Positions 32,641 to 40,095 of a DNA stretch of 64,000 bases are shown one piece after another. The notes beneath the pieces were generated by a model, which worked only from the letters and a program-made list of their open reading frames with translations, ran no database searches and had not been told where the DNA came from. The DNA is taken from assembly GCF_002262885.1 (NCBI RefSeq), contig NZ_NKYF01000018.1, positions 115,203 through 179,202 of the forward strand, in the 5' to 3' direction. The translations under genes were made by a program, and so were the position numbers. How positions within the stretch are numbered: the first letter of the stretch is position 1; each line of letters opens with the position of its first letter. Source of the DNA: Pseudonocardia sp. MH-G8 (lineage in GTDB: Bacteria; Actinomycetota; Actinomycetes; Mycobacteriales; Pseudonocardiaceae).

Positions 32641-34152
32641 CTACGACGCGGCCACCCGCTTCTCCTGGAGACCCTCGATCGCCGCGTCGAACTCGCGCTC
32701 GATCTCCGCGTTCGGCACGTAGGTCATCCTGCTGACGACGGCGGCCACCACGAGGTTCACGGCGAACGCGGGCACGATCTCGTAGAGGTCCACGCCGGAG
32801 ACGGCCTCGCCGTAGGCGTCCCACGCGAAGACGGTGACCGCGCCGGCGACCATTCCGGCCAGAGCGCCCCAGTTGGTGAGCTTGCGCCAGAACAGGCACA
32901 GCAGGACGGCCGGGCCGAAGGAGGCGCCGAATCCGGCCCAGGCGAACGCGACCAGGTCCAGGATCGTGTCACTCGGGTTGAGGGCCAGCACGCCGCCGAT
33001 CAGGGCGACCCCCAGCACGCACAGCCGGCCGAGCAGCATCAGGGTGCGCGGCGAGGTGTCGCGGCCGAAGACCTTGTACAGGTCCTCCACGAAGGCCGAG
33101 GAGCTGACGATCAGCTGGCTCGACACGGTGCTCATGATCGCCGCCAGCACGGCGGCGAACACGAAGCCGACGACCAGTGGGTGCAGCAGGAGCTGCGACA
33201 TCGCCAGCACCACGAGCTCGGGGTCGTCCAGCGGACTGGGCGTGCGCAGGAAGAACGCGATGCCGATGAGGCCGCAGGCGACCGCGCCGAGCAGCGACAC
33301 GACCATCCAGCTGATGCCGATCCGCCGCGCCGGCCCGGCCGATGCGACGTCCCGCATGGCCATGAACCGCACGATGACGTGCGGCTGGCCGAAGTACCCC
33401 AGGCCCCAGGCCGCTGCCGAGATGATGCCGATCGCTGCCGTCGCGGTCAGCCCCGCTCCGCCCACCAGGGACAGCCGCGCCGGGTCGACCTCGCGGATCC
33501 CCGCGGCCGTCTCCCCGAGCCCGCCGACCGCGAAGATCGCGGCAACCGGCACGACCAGCAGGGCGAGCATCATCATCACGCCCTGCACCACGTCGGTGAG
33601 GGAGGCTCCGAGGAAGCCGCCGAACAGCGTGTAGCTCAGGGTCACCACGGCGACGAGGATCATGCCAAGCAGGTAGGGGCCGTTGAAGGCGAGCTCGAAG
33701 AATTGGCCGCCGGCCACCAGCATCGAGGACACGTAGAACGTGAAGAACACCAGGATGATGGCCCCCGACGCCACCCGCAACGCCCGCGAACTGTCGTGCA
33801 ACCGGTTCTCGAAGAAGCTCGGGATCGTGATCGAGTTCCTCGCCACCTCGGTGTAGGAGCGCAGCCGCGGCGCCACGAACCGCCAGTTCAGGTAGGCCCC
33901 GACGGTCAGGCCGATGGCGATCCACGCCTCGACGAGGCCGGCGACGTAGATCGCTCCGGGAAGGCCCATCATCAGCCAGCCCGACATGTCCGAGGCGCCC
34001 GCGCTCAACGCGGCCGTCCACGGTGGGAGCTGGCGCCCGGCCAGCATGTACCCCTCGTGATCGCTCGTCTGCCGGTAGGCGTAGTAGCCGATCCCGATCA
34101 TCGCCGCGAAGTAGATGACCAGCGCGGCGACCTCGTAGGTCTGATCGGACAT
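32641..34152 (-). CDS. putP: Sodium/proline symporter
   Basis: A 503-residue SSS-family carrier with about 13 helices. The PutP landmarks are YYAYRQTSDHEGYMLAGRQL, SAGASDMSGWLMMGLPGAIY (Na+ and proline site region), FSFF-like TIPSFFENRLHD and WGLGYFGQPHVIVRFMAM. It starts at ATG 34152 after AAAGGAACTGCG. A longer frame reads into the proline dehydrogenase gene and is rejected. It lies downstream of proline dehydrogenase on the same strand, giving uptake plus first oxidation. Confidence 0.93.
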   Translation of the reverse strand: MSDQTYEVAALVIYFAAMIGIGYYAYRQTSDHEGYMLAGRQLPPWTAALSAGASDMSGWLMMGLPGAIYVAGLVEAWIAIGLTVGAYLNWRFVAPRLRSYTEVARNSITIPSFFENRLHDSSRALRVASGAIILVFFTFYVSSMLVAGGQFFELAFNGPYLLGMILVAVVTLSYTLFGGFLGASLTDVVQGVMMMLALLVVPVAAIFAVGGLGETAAGIREVDPARLSLVGGAGLTATAAIGIISAAAWGLGYFGQPHVIVRFMAMRDVASAGPARRIGISWMVVSLLGAVACGLIGIAFFLRTPSPLDDPELVVLAMSQLLLHPLVVGFVFAAVLAAIMSTVSSQLIVSSSAFVEDLYKVFGRDTSPRTLMLLGRLCVLGVALIGGVLALNPSDTILDLVAFAWAGFGASFGPAVLLCLFWRKLTNWGALAGMVAGAVTVFAWDAYGEAVSGVDLYEIVPAFAVNLVVAAVVSRMTYVPNAEIEREFDAAIEGLQEKRVAAS

Positions 34153-34256
34153 CGCAGTTCCTTTCGCCCGTCGAGGAGTACGTACTCGGGAGCCGGCGTA
34201 CCGGCCGGAATGTCGGTCGGGGGTACTGCGTTGTCGAACGGGATCTTCTCCCAGAT

Positions 34257-35180
34257 TCAGCCGCGCGTCACGAGCGAACGGGCGAAGAACGCCAGGTTCG
34301 CGGGCCGCTCGGCCAGGCGCCGCATGAAGTACCCGAACCACTCGGTGCCGTAGGGCAGGTACACCCGGATCTGCTGCCCTTCGGCCGCCAGGTCGGCCTG
34401 TGCGCGTGGCCGCACGCCGTAGAGCATCTGCAGCTCGTAGTCGCGCGCGCTGCGCCCGGCGCGCTGCGCGAGGTGGCGCGTGATCGCGACCAGCCGCGGG
34501 TCGTGCGTCGCGACCATCGGCAACCCGTCCCCCGCCATGAGCACCTTGAGGCAGCGGACGTAGGACCGGTCGACCTCGTCCGTGCGCCGGAACGCCGCCG
34601 ACTCGGGCTCGTCGTAGGCGCCCTTGCACAGCCGCACCCGCGATCCCGGTCCGGCGAGGTCGCGGCAGTCGCCCTCGGTGCGGCGCAGCTGCGACTGCAG
34701 CACCGCGCCCAGCCAGGGGAAGTCGACCCGCAGGTCGCGCACCGCCTGCAGCGTGGCGTCGGTGGTGGTGTGGTCCTCCATGTCGACGGTGACGGTGGTG
34801 CCGACGGCCGCGGCCGCCTCGCACACCTGCCGCGCGGACTCCAGCGCGATCTTCTCCCCGTCGCGGGGCAACCGCTGCCCGAATGCGGACAGCTTCACCG
34901 ACACCTCGACGCGGTCGGCCAGACCCTCGTCGCCGAGGCGGTGCAGCAGCGCCCGGTACGCCGCGACGTTCGCGTCGGCCCGGTCGCGGTCGGTGGTGTC
35001 CTCGCCGAGGTGGTCCACCGTGACCAACCGATCGACGGTGATCCGCCGGGCCGTGGCGACGGCCTGGTCCAGCGTGGTGCCGGCCACGAACCGGCCCACC
35101 AGCGCGTCGAACGGTCCGGACTCGACGGCGGCGCGGACGGCGTCCGACCGGGCCGCGGCCAGCAGGGTGCTGCGAAGCAT
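34257..35180 (-). CDS. putB: Proline dehydrogenase (monofunctional)
   Basis: A 307-residue flavin-dependent enzyme oxidising proline to pyrroline-5-carboxylate. It matches the small actinobacterial PutB form. The TIM-barrel motifs include VSVKLSAFGQRLPRDGE, VTVDMEDHTTTDATLQ, RLCKGAYDEPESAAF, YELQMLYGVRP and VYLPYGTEWFGYFMRRLAER. TACGGT lies seven bases before the ATG (leaderless). An inverted repeat of the proposed PucR operator sits at 35217-35234, around the -35 position. Confidence 0.95.
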   Translation of the reverse strand: MLRSTLLAAARSDAVRAAVESGPFDALVGRFVAGTTLDQAVATARRITVDRLVTVDHLGEDTTDRDRADANVAAYRALLHRLGDEGLADRVEVSVKLSAFGQRLPRDGEKIALESARQVCEAAAAVGTTVTVDMEDHTTTDATLQAVRDLRVDFPWLGAVLQSQLRRTEGDCRDLAGPGSRVRLCKGAYDEPESAAFRRTDEVDRSYVRCLKVLMAGDGLPMVATHDPRLVAITRHLAQRAGRSARDYELQMLYGVRPRAQADLAAEGQQIRVYLPYGTEWFGYFMRRLAERPANLAFFARSLVTRG

Positions 35181-35216
35181 GCGGAGGACCGTAGAGCGCG
35201 GGCGGAGCCGACCGGC

Positions 35217-35234
35217 TGGTCCGACCGGACAAGG
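35217..35234. promoter_or_regulatory. Proposed PucR operator, site 1 (upstream of proline dehydrogenase)
   Basis: TGGTCCGACCGGACAAGG, with GTCCG/CGGAC arms, lies just upstream of the leaderless proline dehydrogenase promoter (-10 at 35188-35193), overlapping or next to the -35 position, as expected of an activator site. Confidence 0.55.
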
Positions 35235-35248
35235 ATCCGAAGACCCCT

Positions 35249-35264
35249 TGGTCCGGCCGGACAG
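35249..35264. promoter_or_regulatory. Proposed PucR operator, site 2
   Basis: A 12-base perfect palindrome GTCCGGCCGGAC within TGGTCCGGCCGGACAG, 20 bases from site 1 (about two helical turns plus), in the divergent region between proline dehydrogenase and pucR. Confidence 0.5.
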
Positions 35265-35275
35265 CGCCCCGCGCC

Positions 35276-35332
35276 CGTGATCACGAGTATCGGTTGCTCA
35301 TGGTTGTGATCACGACAATGAGCAACCGATAC
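35276..35332. repeat. Palindromic element, family D, between proline dehydrogenase and pucR
   Basis: A perfect 15-base inverted repeat, GTATCGGTTGCTCAT and its complement, at 35287-35301 and 35318-35332 with a 16-base spacer. GTGATCACGA occurs twice as a direct repeat, once just before the left arm and once in the spacer, and each contains the palindrome GTGATCAC. No second copy is seen in the window. Confidence 0.75.
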
Positions 35333-35351
35333 CGCGGATCTTGGACTGGCG

Positions 35352-35369
35352 CTTGTCCGGCCGGATAAG
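35352..35369. promoter_or_regulatory. Proposed PucR operator, site 3 (upstream of pucR)
   Basis: CTTGTCCGGCCGGATAAG, a nearly perfect 18-base palindrome, 52 bases before the pucR start codon. It shares the TCCGGCCGGA core with site 2 and probably serves autoregulation. Confidence 0.55.
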
Positions 35370-35420
35370 GTTCGCCTCCTCCCCTCGTCCGATCCGATGA
35401 GGAGCCAGAGGAGGCCGCCC

Positions 35421-36998
35421 GTGGACACGACGCTGCGCCAGCTGCTCGCCGCGATCGGCGAGCCGCTGGTCGAGGTCGCCGCGACGCCGGCGGGACTGGA
35501 CGTCGCGCTGACCGGGCTCGCGATCGTCGATCCCGACGACGAGCCGGACCGCTACCCGGGCCAGCTGGTCCTCGTGATCGGGGTCCGGGGTCGGGCGGCG
35601 ACGGCGGCCCTGCGCGCCGCGGCCCGGCGCGGGGCCGCGGCCGTGGCCGTGAAATCCGGCGGGGCCGCCGACGTGCTGCGGGCCGCCGCGACCGAGGCGG
35701 GCACAGCCCTGCTGCTCGTGCGGCCGGACGTGCGTTGGGAGCGGCTCGAGTCGCTCGCGCGCGACGTGCTGCACGAGGGCGGCGCCACGGGCGAGGACGG
35801 CCCGGGCGACCTGTTCTCGCTCGCGCAGACCGTCGCGCTGCTCACCCGCGGCGTCGTGAGCATCGAGGACACCGCCAGCCGGGTGCTCGCCTACTCCCGC
35901 TCCGACGGCGACGCGGCGCAGGTCGACGAGCTGCGGAGGCTCTCGATCCTGGGCCGCCAGGGCCCGCCGGGCTACCTGCGGACGCTGCGCGACTGGGGCG
36001 TGTTCGACCGGTTGCGCGCCGGCGAGGACGTCGTGCACGTCGACGAGCACGCCGATCTCGGCATCCGGCGCAGGCTGGCCGTCGGCATCCACGCGGGCCC
36101 CCGGCAGCTGGGGACGATCTGGGTGCAGGAAGGGGCGGAACCGTTCGCCGAGCGGGCGCCCGACGTGCTGGTCGGCGCCGCGCGCGTGGCGGCCGGGCAT
36201 CTCGTGCGCCGCCGCAGCCAGCAGGCGCCCGGGGGCCGCTGGGAGCGGGACCTGGTGGCCGGCCTGCTCGACGGGCGGGCGAGCCCGGACCTCGTCGCCG
36301 GCACGTTCGGGCTGGACGAGAACGTCGGCGCGCTGGTCGTCGCGTTCGCCGTGCGCGACGGCGACCCCACCAGCCACGACCTGGGCCTCGCCGAGCTCAC
36401 CGAGATCGTGTCGGTGCACGCCGCGGGCCATCGGCGGGCCGCGCTGTGCGCTGCGGTGGAGTCGCGGGTGTACGCGGTGCTGCCCGAGGTGCGGCGCACC
36501 GACGCGGCGCTCACGACGATGTGCGCCGAGGTCGTGACGGCCGCCCGGCGCCGCAGCGGGGTCCGTGCCCAGGCGGGGATCGGGTCCCCTGCACCGGGCC
36601 TCGCGGGTGTGCCGGGCTCGCGGCGGGAAGCCGACCGGGTGCTGGACGCGATGGGCGAGGCACAGGACGTGGCGGTGTTCGGCGAGATCCGCGCGGAGGT
36701 GCTGCTCACCCAGACCCTCGGCCTCTTGGAGGCGAACCCGGACCTGCGCGACCCCGGTGTCGCCCGGCTCGTCGCCTACGACCGGGAGCACCGCACCGAC
36801 CTGGTCATATCGGTGGTGGCCTGGCTCGACGCGATGGGCGACGTCCGCGCCGCGGCCGAGGGCCTGACCGTCCACCCCAACACGCTGCGCTACCGGGTGC
36901 GGCGCGCGACCGCGATCGCGGGTCTGCGCCTGGACGACCCCCGCGCCCGGTTGGTGCACCACCTGCAACTGCTGGCCGCCGCGCGCGAACGCGCTTGA
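35421..36998 (+). CDS. PucR family transcriptional regulator of proline catabolism
   Basis: A 525-residue activator-type regulator. It has an N-terminal PucR-like sensory region, a central GGDEF-like domain (CdaR type) and the C-terminal PucR helix-turn-helix, VVAWLDAMGDVRAAAEGLTV then HPNTLRYRVRRATAIAGLRL. The GTG start follows GAGGAGG. It is divergent from proline dehydrogenase and upstream of pruA, and PucR-type PruR/PutR proteins control proline use in other actinobacteria. Shared inverted repeats near all these genes support that role. Confidence 0.9.
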   Translation: MDTTLRQLLAAIGEPLVEVAATPAGLDVALTGLAIVDPDDEPDRYPGQLVLVIGVRGRAATAALRAAARRGAAAVAVKSGGAADVLRAAATEAGTALLLVRPDVRWERLESLARDVLHEGGATGEDGPGDLFSLAQTVALLTRGVVSIEDTASRVLAYSRSDGDAAQVDELRRLSILGRQGPPGYLRTLRDWGVFDRLRAGEDVVHVDEHADLGIRRRLAVGIHAGPRQLGTIWVQEGAEPFAERAPDVLVGAARVAAGHLVRRRSQQAPGGRWERDLVAGLLDGRASPDLVAGTFGLDENVGALVVAFAVRDGDPTSHDLGLAELTEIVSVHAAGHRRAALCAAVESRVYAVLPEVRRTDAALTTMCAEVVTAARRRSGVRAQAGIGSPAPGLAGVPGSRREADRVLDAMGEAQDVAVFGEIRAEVLLTQTLGLLEANPDLRDPGVARLVAYDREHRTDLVISVVAWLDAMGDVRAAAEGLTVHPNTLRYRVRRATAIAGLRLDDPRARLVHHLQLLAAARERA

Positions 36999-37007
36999 TG
37001 CCGAGGG

Positions 37008-37388
37008 CTACCGGGCGGGGCTCGAGGAGTCGATCAGGCCCTGGAGCGCGTGCCGGGTGCCGAGGAGGCCCGCGATCCGCTCGTCGTGCGCGCGCAGGTG
37101 CTCGACGAGGGTGGGCACCGCACAGGGCTCAAGGCGGCCCGATTCCCGGATGCAGCCGAGGAGCTCGCCGATGACGCGCGTCGGCAGCCCGGCGTCCAGC
37201 AGCTGCCGGACGTAGCGGACCTGCTCCACCGCGGTCGGCTCGAAGAGTCGTTGGCCGGTCGAGGACCGAGCCGCTTCGATGAGCCCCTGGTTCTCGTAGT
37301 AGCGCAGGAGCCGCGGGTTCACCCCCGTGCGCGCCGCCAGGTCCCCGACGCGGAGCAGCTCGCACGCCTGGCGACTTGCCTGTGACAC
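37008..37388 (-). CDS. MerR family transcriptional regulator
   Basis: About 126 residues. The MerR winged helix is clear, LLRVGDLAARTGVNPRLLRY then YENQGLIEAARSSTGQRLFE, followed by a dimerisation coiled coil (LVEHLRAHDERIAGLLGTRH). No metal-binding cysteine cluster is present, so it is not a metal sensor of the MerR/ZntR type. I use GTG 37388; a TTG at 37397 is the only longer alternative. A dyad in the unusually long spacer of the divergent promoter is its probable site. Confidence 0.85.
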   Translation of the reverse strand: MSQASRQACELLRVGDLAARTGVNPRLLRYYENQGLIEAARSSTGQRLFEPTAVEQVRYVRQLLDAGLPTRVIGELLGCIRESGRLEPCAVPTLVEHLRAHDERIAGLLGTRHALQGLIDSSSPAR

Positions 37389-37407
37389 TGGTGTCAACTC
37401 CTACGTT
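37376..37407 (+). promoter_or_regulatory. MerR-type promoter with long spacer and TGACAC-N2-GTGTCA dyad
   Basis: TTGCCT (37376-37381) and TACGTT (37402-37407) are separated by about 20 bases, longer than the normal 17. The dyad TGACAC-TG-GTGTCA (37383-37396) is centred in that spacer, and the start codon of the aminotransferase gene lies six bases past the -10 box. This is the arrangement MerR proteins activate by twisting the DNA. Confidence 0.55.
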
Positions 37408-37413
37408 CCCGGT

Positions 37414-38217
37414 ATGTCGATCTCGATCGCCCACCTGAACGGTCGGGCCGCCACCGCCGAGGACCTCGCGCCGCTGGCATTCGCAGGCTACGCCCACTTC
37501 ACCGCCATGCAGGTCCGTGATCGGGCCGTGCGGGCCCTGGACCTGCACCTCGACCGCCTCCGGACGGCCAGCGACGAACTGTTCGGCCGACACCTGCCGG
37601 ACTCGCAGGTCCGGGAGTACCTGCGCACCGCGATCGCCGCCGCTCCGCCGGACTCGTCGCTGACCTGCGTCGTCACGTCACGCCCGGGCGAGTTCATGCC
37701 CGCGGACCCGGCAGGGGGTCTCGACGTCGTCGTCCGGATCACCGAGGCCGCGCAGCCACCCGCGGGGCCACTGGCGCTGGACGTCGTCGGGCACGAGCGC
37801 TACCTGCCCCGCATCAAGCACGTCGGCGAGGTGGCGAAGACGCACCACCTCAGGAGAGCGCGTGCCCGCGGCTTCGACGACGCCGCCTTCGAGGACCGTT
37901 CCGGTCGTCTGAGCGAAGCGACGATCTGGAACCTGGCCTTCTGGGACGGCGACTCCGTGATCTGGCCGGAGGCCGACGTACTGCGCGGGGTGACCATGCA
38001 GATCCTGGCCCGCCGGCTCAGCGCCCGCGGAGTTCCCCAGCGGTCTCGGGAGATCCGCCGGTCCGATCTGACGGACCGCATCTGCGCGGTGGTGATGAAC
38101 TCCTGGACCCCGGCCGTCCCCATCACGCGCCTCGGCGGGCATCGTCTGGCGAACGACCCCCTGATCACCCGGCTCCTCCACGAGGCCTACGACTCTGAGG
38201 CCTCCACGCCGGTGTGA
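37414..38217 (+). CDS. Class IV PLP-dependent aminotransferase-like protein
   Basis: A 267-residue protein of the branched-chain aminotransferase/aminodeoxychorismate lyase fold (fold type IV). It contains PRIKHVGEVAKTHHLRRARA, in which K135 matches the PLP lysine of the IKHLNR motif of PabC, and GRLSEATIWNLAFWDGDSV, the fold-IV PLP phosphate region. Its substrate cannot be named. It is leaderless under the MerR-type promoter just upstream. The longer frame to 37327 would overlap merR. Confidence 0.8.
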   Translation: MSISIAHLNGRAATAEDLAPLAFAGYAHFTAMQVRDRAVRALDLHLDRLRTASDELFGRHLPDSQVREYLRTAIAAAPPDSSLTCVVTSRPGEFMPADPAGGLDVVVRITEAAQPPAGPLALDVVGHERYLPRIKHVGEVAKTHHLRRARARGFDDAAFEDRSGRLSEATIWNLAFWDGDSVIWPEADVLRGVTMQILARRLSARGVPQRSREIRRSDLTDRICAVVMNSWTPAVPITRLGGHRLANDPLITRLLHEAYDSEASTPV

Positions 38218-38228
38218 GGGCTCTGGGT

Positions 38229-38248
38229 GGTTGTCCGGTCCGACAACC
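38229..38248. promoter_or_regulatory. Proposed PucR operator, site 4 (upstream of pruA)
   Basis: GGTTGTCCGGTCCGACAACC has perfect seven-base arms (GGTTGTC/GACAACC) and the TTGTCCGG core of sites 1-3. It lies about 50 bases upstream of a TAGGGT -10 box (38301-38306) of the P5C dehydrogenase gene. Confidence 0.55.
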
Positions 38249-38339
38249 GCCCTGGCAGATCGTCGTCGCTACGGACGACACGCGAACGGGGCGCTCTTCC
38301 TAGGGTTCAAGGCACCTCCGACCCTGGGAGCCCCCTGCC

Positions 38340-39965
38340 ATGGACGCGATCACCACCACCCCGACGCCGCGCAACGAGCCGGTGCACGACTACGCGCCGG
38401 GCTCACCGGAACGCGCGAGCCTCCAGGCCGCGCTCGCCGACCTCGGCGGGCGGCACCACGAGCTGACCGTCACCATCGACGGCAAGCAGCAGATGGCGGG
38501 CGGCGCGCGGTTCGATGTCGTCGCCCCGCACGACCACGCCCACGTGCTGGGCACCGCGGCGAACGCGGGCCACGGCGAGGCGAAGGCCGCCGTCGAGGCC
38601 GCGCTGCGGGCCGCGCCCGCGTGGCGCGCGATGCCGTTCGAGGACCGCGCGGCGATCCTGTTGCGCGCCGCCGACCTGCTGTCCGGTCCGTGGCGCGACC
38701 GGCTCAACGCCGCCACCATGCTCGGCCAGAGCAAGACCTGCATCCAGGCCGAGATCGATGCGGCCTGCGAGCTCATCGACTTCTGGCGCTTCAACGTCTC
38801 CTACGCCCGCCAGCTCCTGGAGAACCAGCCCAACAGTGCCCCGGGCGCGTGGAACCGCATGGACTACCGCCCGCTGGAGGGCTTCGTCTACGCGATCACG
38901 CCGTTCAACTTCACCGCGATCGCCGGGAACCTGCCCACGGCCCCCGCGCTGATGGGCAACACGGTGATCTGGAAGCCGTCACCCACGCAGACGCTCGCCG
39001 CGCACCTCACGATGCGGCTTCTGGAGGCGGCCGGCCTGCCGCCCGGGGTGATCAACCTGCTGACGGGTGACGGCCGCGAGGTCTCCGAGGTGCTGCTGGC
39101 CGACCGGGCACTCGCCGGCGTCCACTTCACCGGCTCGTCCGCGACGTTCCAGCACCTGTGGCAGCAGGTCGGGGCGAACATCGCCGGCTACGCGAGCTAC
39201 CCGCGGCTGGTCGGCGAGACGGGCGGCAAGGACTTCGTCGTCGCGCACCCCAGCGCGGAGGCGGACGTCGTGCGCACCGCACTCGTCCGCGGCGCGTTCG
39301 AGTACCAGGGCCAGAAGTGCTCGGCGGCATCGCGCGCGTTCGTGCCGCGCTCGCTGTGGTCACGGCTGCGCGACGACCTCGTCGCCGAGGTGGAGGCGCT
39401 GCCGATGGGCGACGTCGAGGACTTCGGCAACTTCCTCGGCGCCGTGATCGACCGCAGGGCCTACGACAAGGTCACCACCGCGATCGCGCGGGCCCACTCC
39501 GACCCGGGCCTCGAGGTGATCGCGGGCGGCACCGCCGACGACAGCACGGGTTACTTCGTGCGGCCCACGGTCGTCGTCGGCGGCGACCCGGGCAACGAGG
39601 TCTTCTCCACCGAGTACTTCGGCCCGCTGCTGGCCGTCAACGTCTACGAGGACGGCGACTTCGACCGCACGCTGCAGCTCGTCGACCAGGGCTCCCCGTA
39701 CGCGCTGACCGGCTCGGTGATCGCCCAGGACCGGTCGGCCGTCGTGGCCGCGGCGGAGGCGCTGCGCTTCACCGCCGGCAACTTCTACATCAACGACAAG
39801 CCCACCGGCTCGGTCGTGGGCCAGCAGCCCTTCGGCGGCGCCCGCGCGTCCGGCACGAACGACAAGGCCGGCTCGATCTTCAACCTGCTCCGCTGGGCCA
39901 GCCCTCGCACGATCAAGGAGACCTTCGTGCCGCCGACGACCTCCCGCCTCCCCCACCAGGGCTGA
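38340..39965 (+). CDS. pruA: L-glutamate gamma-semialdehyde (P5C) dehydrogenase
   Basis: A 541-residue NAD-dependent aldehyde dehydrogenase that completes proline oxidation to glutamate. Motifs are TPFNFTAIAGNLPTAPAL, VHFTGSSATFQHLW, the general base in GETGGKDF (E293) and the nucleophile in EYQGQKCSAASRAF (C327); the C-terminus has QPFGGARASGTNDKAG. These match the group 1 P5CDH (about 540 residues) of actinobacteria. GGGAG precedes the ATG. It is separated from putB by the regulator genes. Confidence 0.95.
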   Translation: MDAITTTPTPRNEPVHDYAPGSPERASLQAALADLGGRHHELTVTIDGKQQMAGGARFDVVAPHDHAHVLGTAANAGHGEAKAAVEAALRAAPAWRAMPFEDRAAILLRAADLLSGPWRDRLNAATMLGQSKTCIQAEIDAACELIDFWRFNVSYARQLLENQPNSAPGAWNRMDYRPLEGFVYAITPFNFTAIAGNLPTAPALMGNTVIWKPSPTQTLAAHLTMRLLEAAGLPPGVINLLTGDGREVSEVLLADRALAGVHFTGSSATFQHLWQQVGANIAGYASYPRLVGETGGKDFVVAHPSAEADVVRTALVRGAFEYQGQKCSAASRAFVPRSLWSRLRDDLVAEVEALPMGDVEDFGNFLGAVIDRRAYDKVTTAIARAHSDPGLEVIAGGTADDSTGYFVRPTVVVGGDPGNEVFSTEYFGPLLAVNVYEDGDFDRTLQLVDQGSPYALTGSVIAQDRSAVVAAAEALRFTAGNFYINDKPTGSVVGQQPFGGARASGTNDKAGSIFNLLRWASPRTIKETFVPPTTSRLPHQG

Positions 39966-39988
39966 TCGCGAGCGGCGTACCAGGACAA

Positions 39989-40052
39989 CGACACATCCGC
40001 CCTCACACCCCGACTCGCGAGAGGTGGGACCCCACCTCTCGCGAGTCGGGGT
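39989..40052. repeat. Repeat family B, palindromic copy between convergent pruA and the sugar-acid kinase
   Basis: Two 22-base perfect arms (40007-40028 and 40031-40052), spacer AC. The arm contains ACTCGCGAGAGGTGGG. The left flank begins CGACAC, matching the outer end of the family B unit in reverse orientation. It sits between two convergent stop codons and would form a very stable hairpin, so it may work as a bidirectional terminator. Confidence 0.85.
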
Positions 40053-40095
40053 CCCCTGCGCGCGAGTCGCGTGGTGCCGCCCGCCCCGCGGCCGC

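Noticed and set aside
32641..35232. An 863-codon frame apparently fusing proline dehydrogenase and PutP
   Set aside because: The upstream part is proline dehydrogenase in another frame; PutP begins at ATG 34152 after its own ribosome site.
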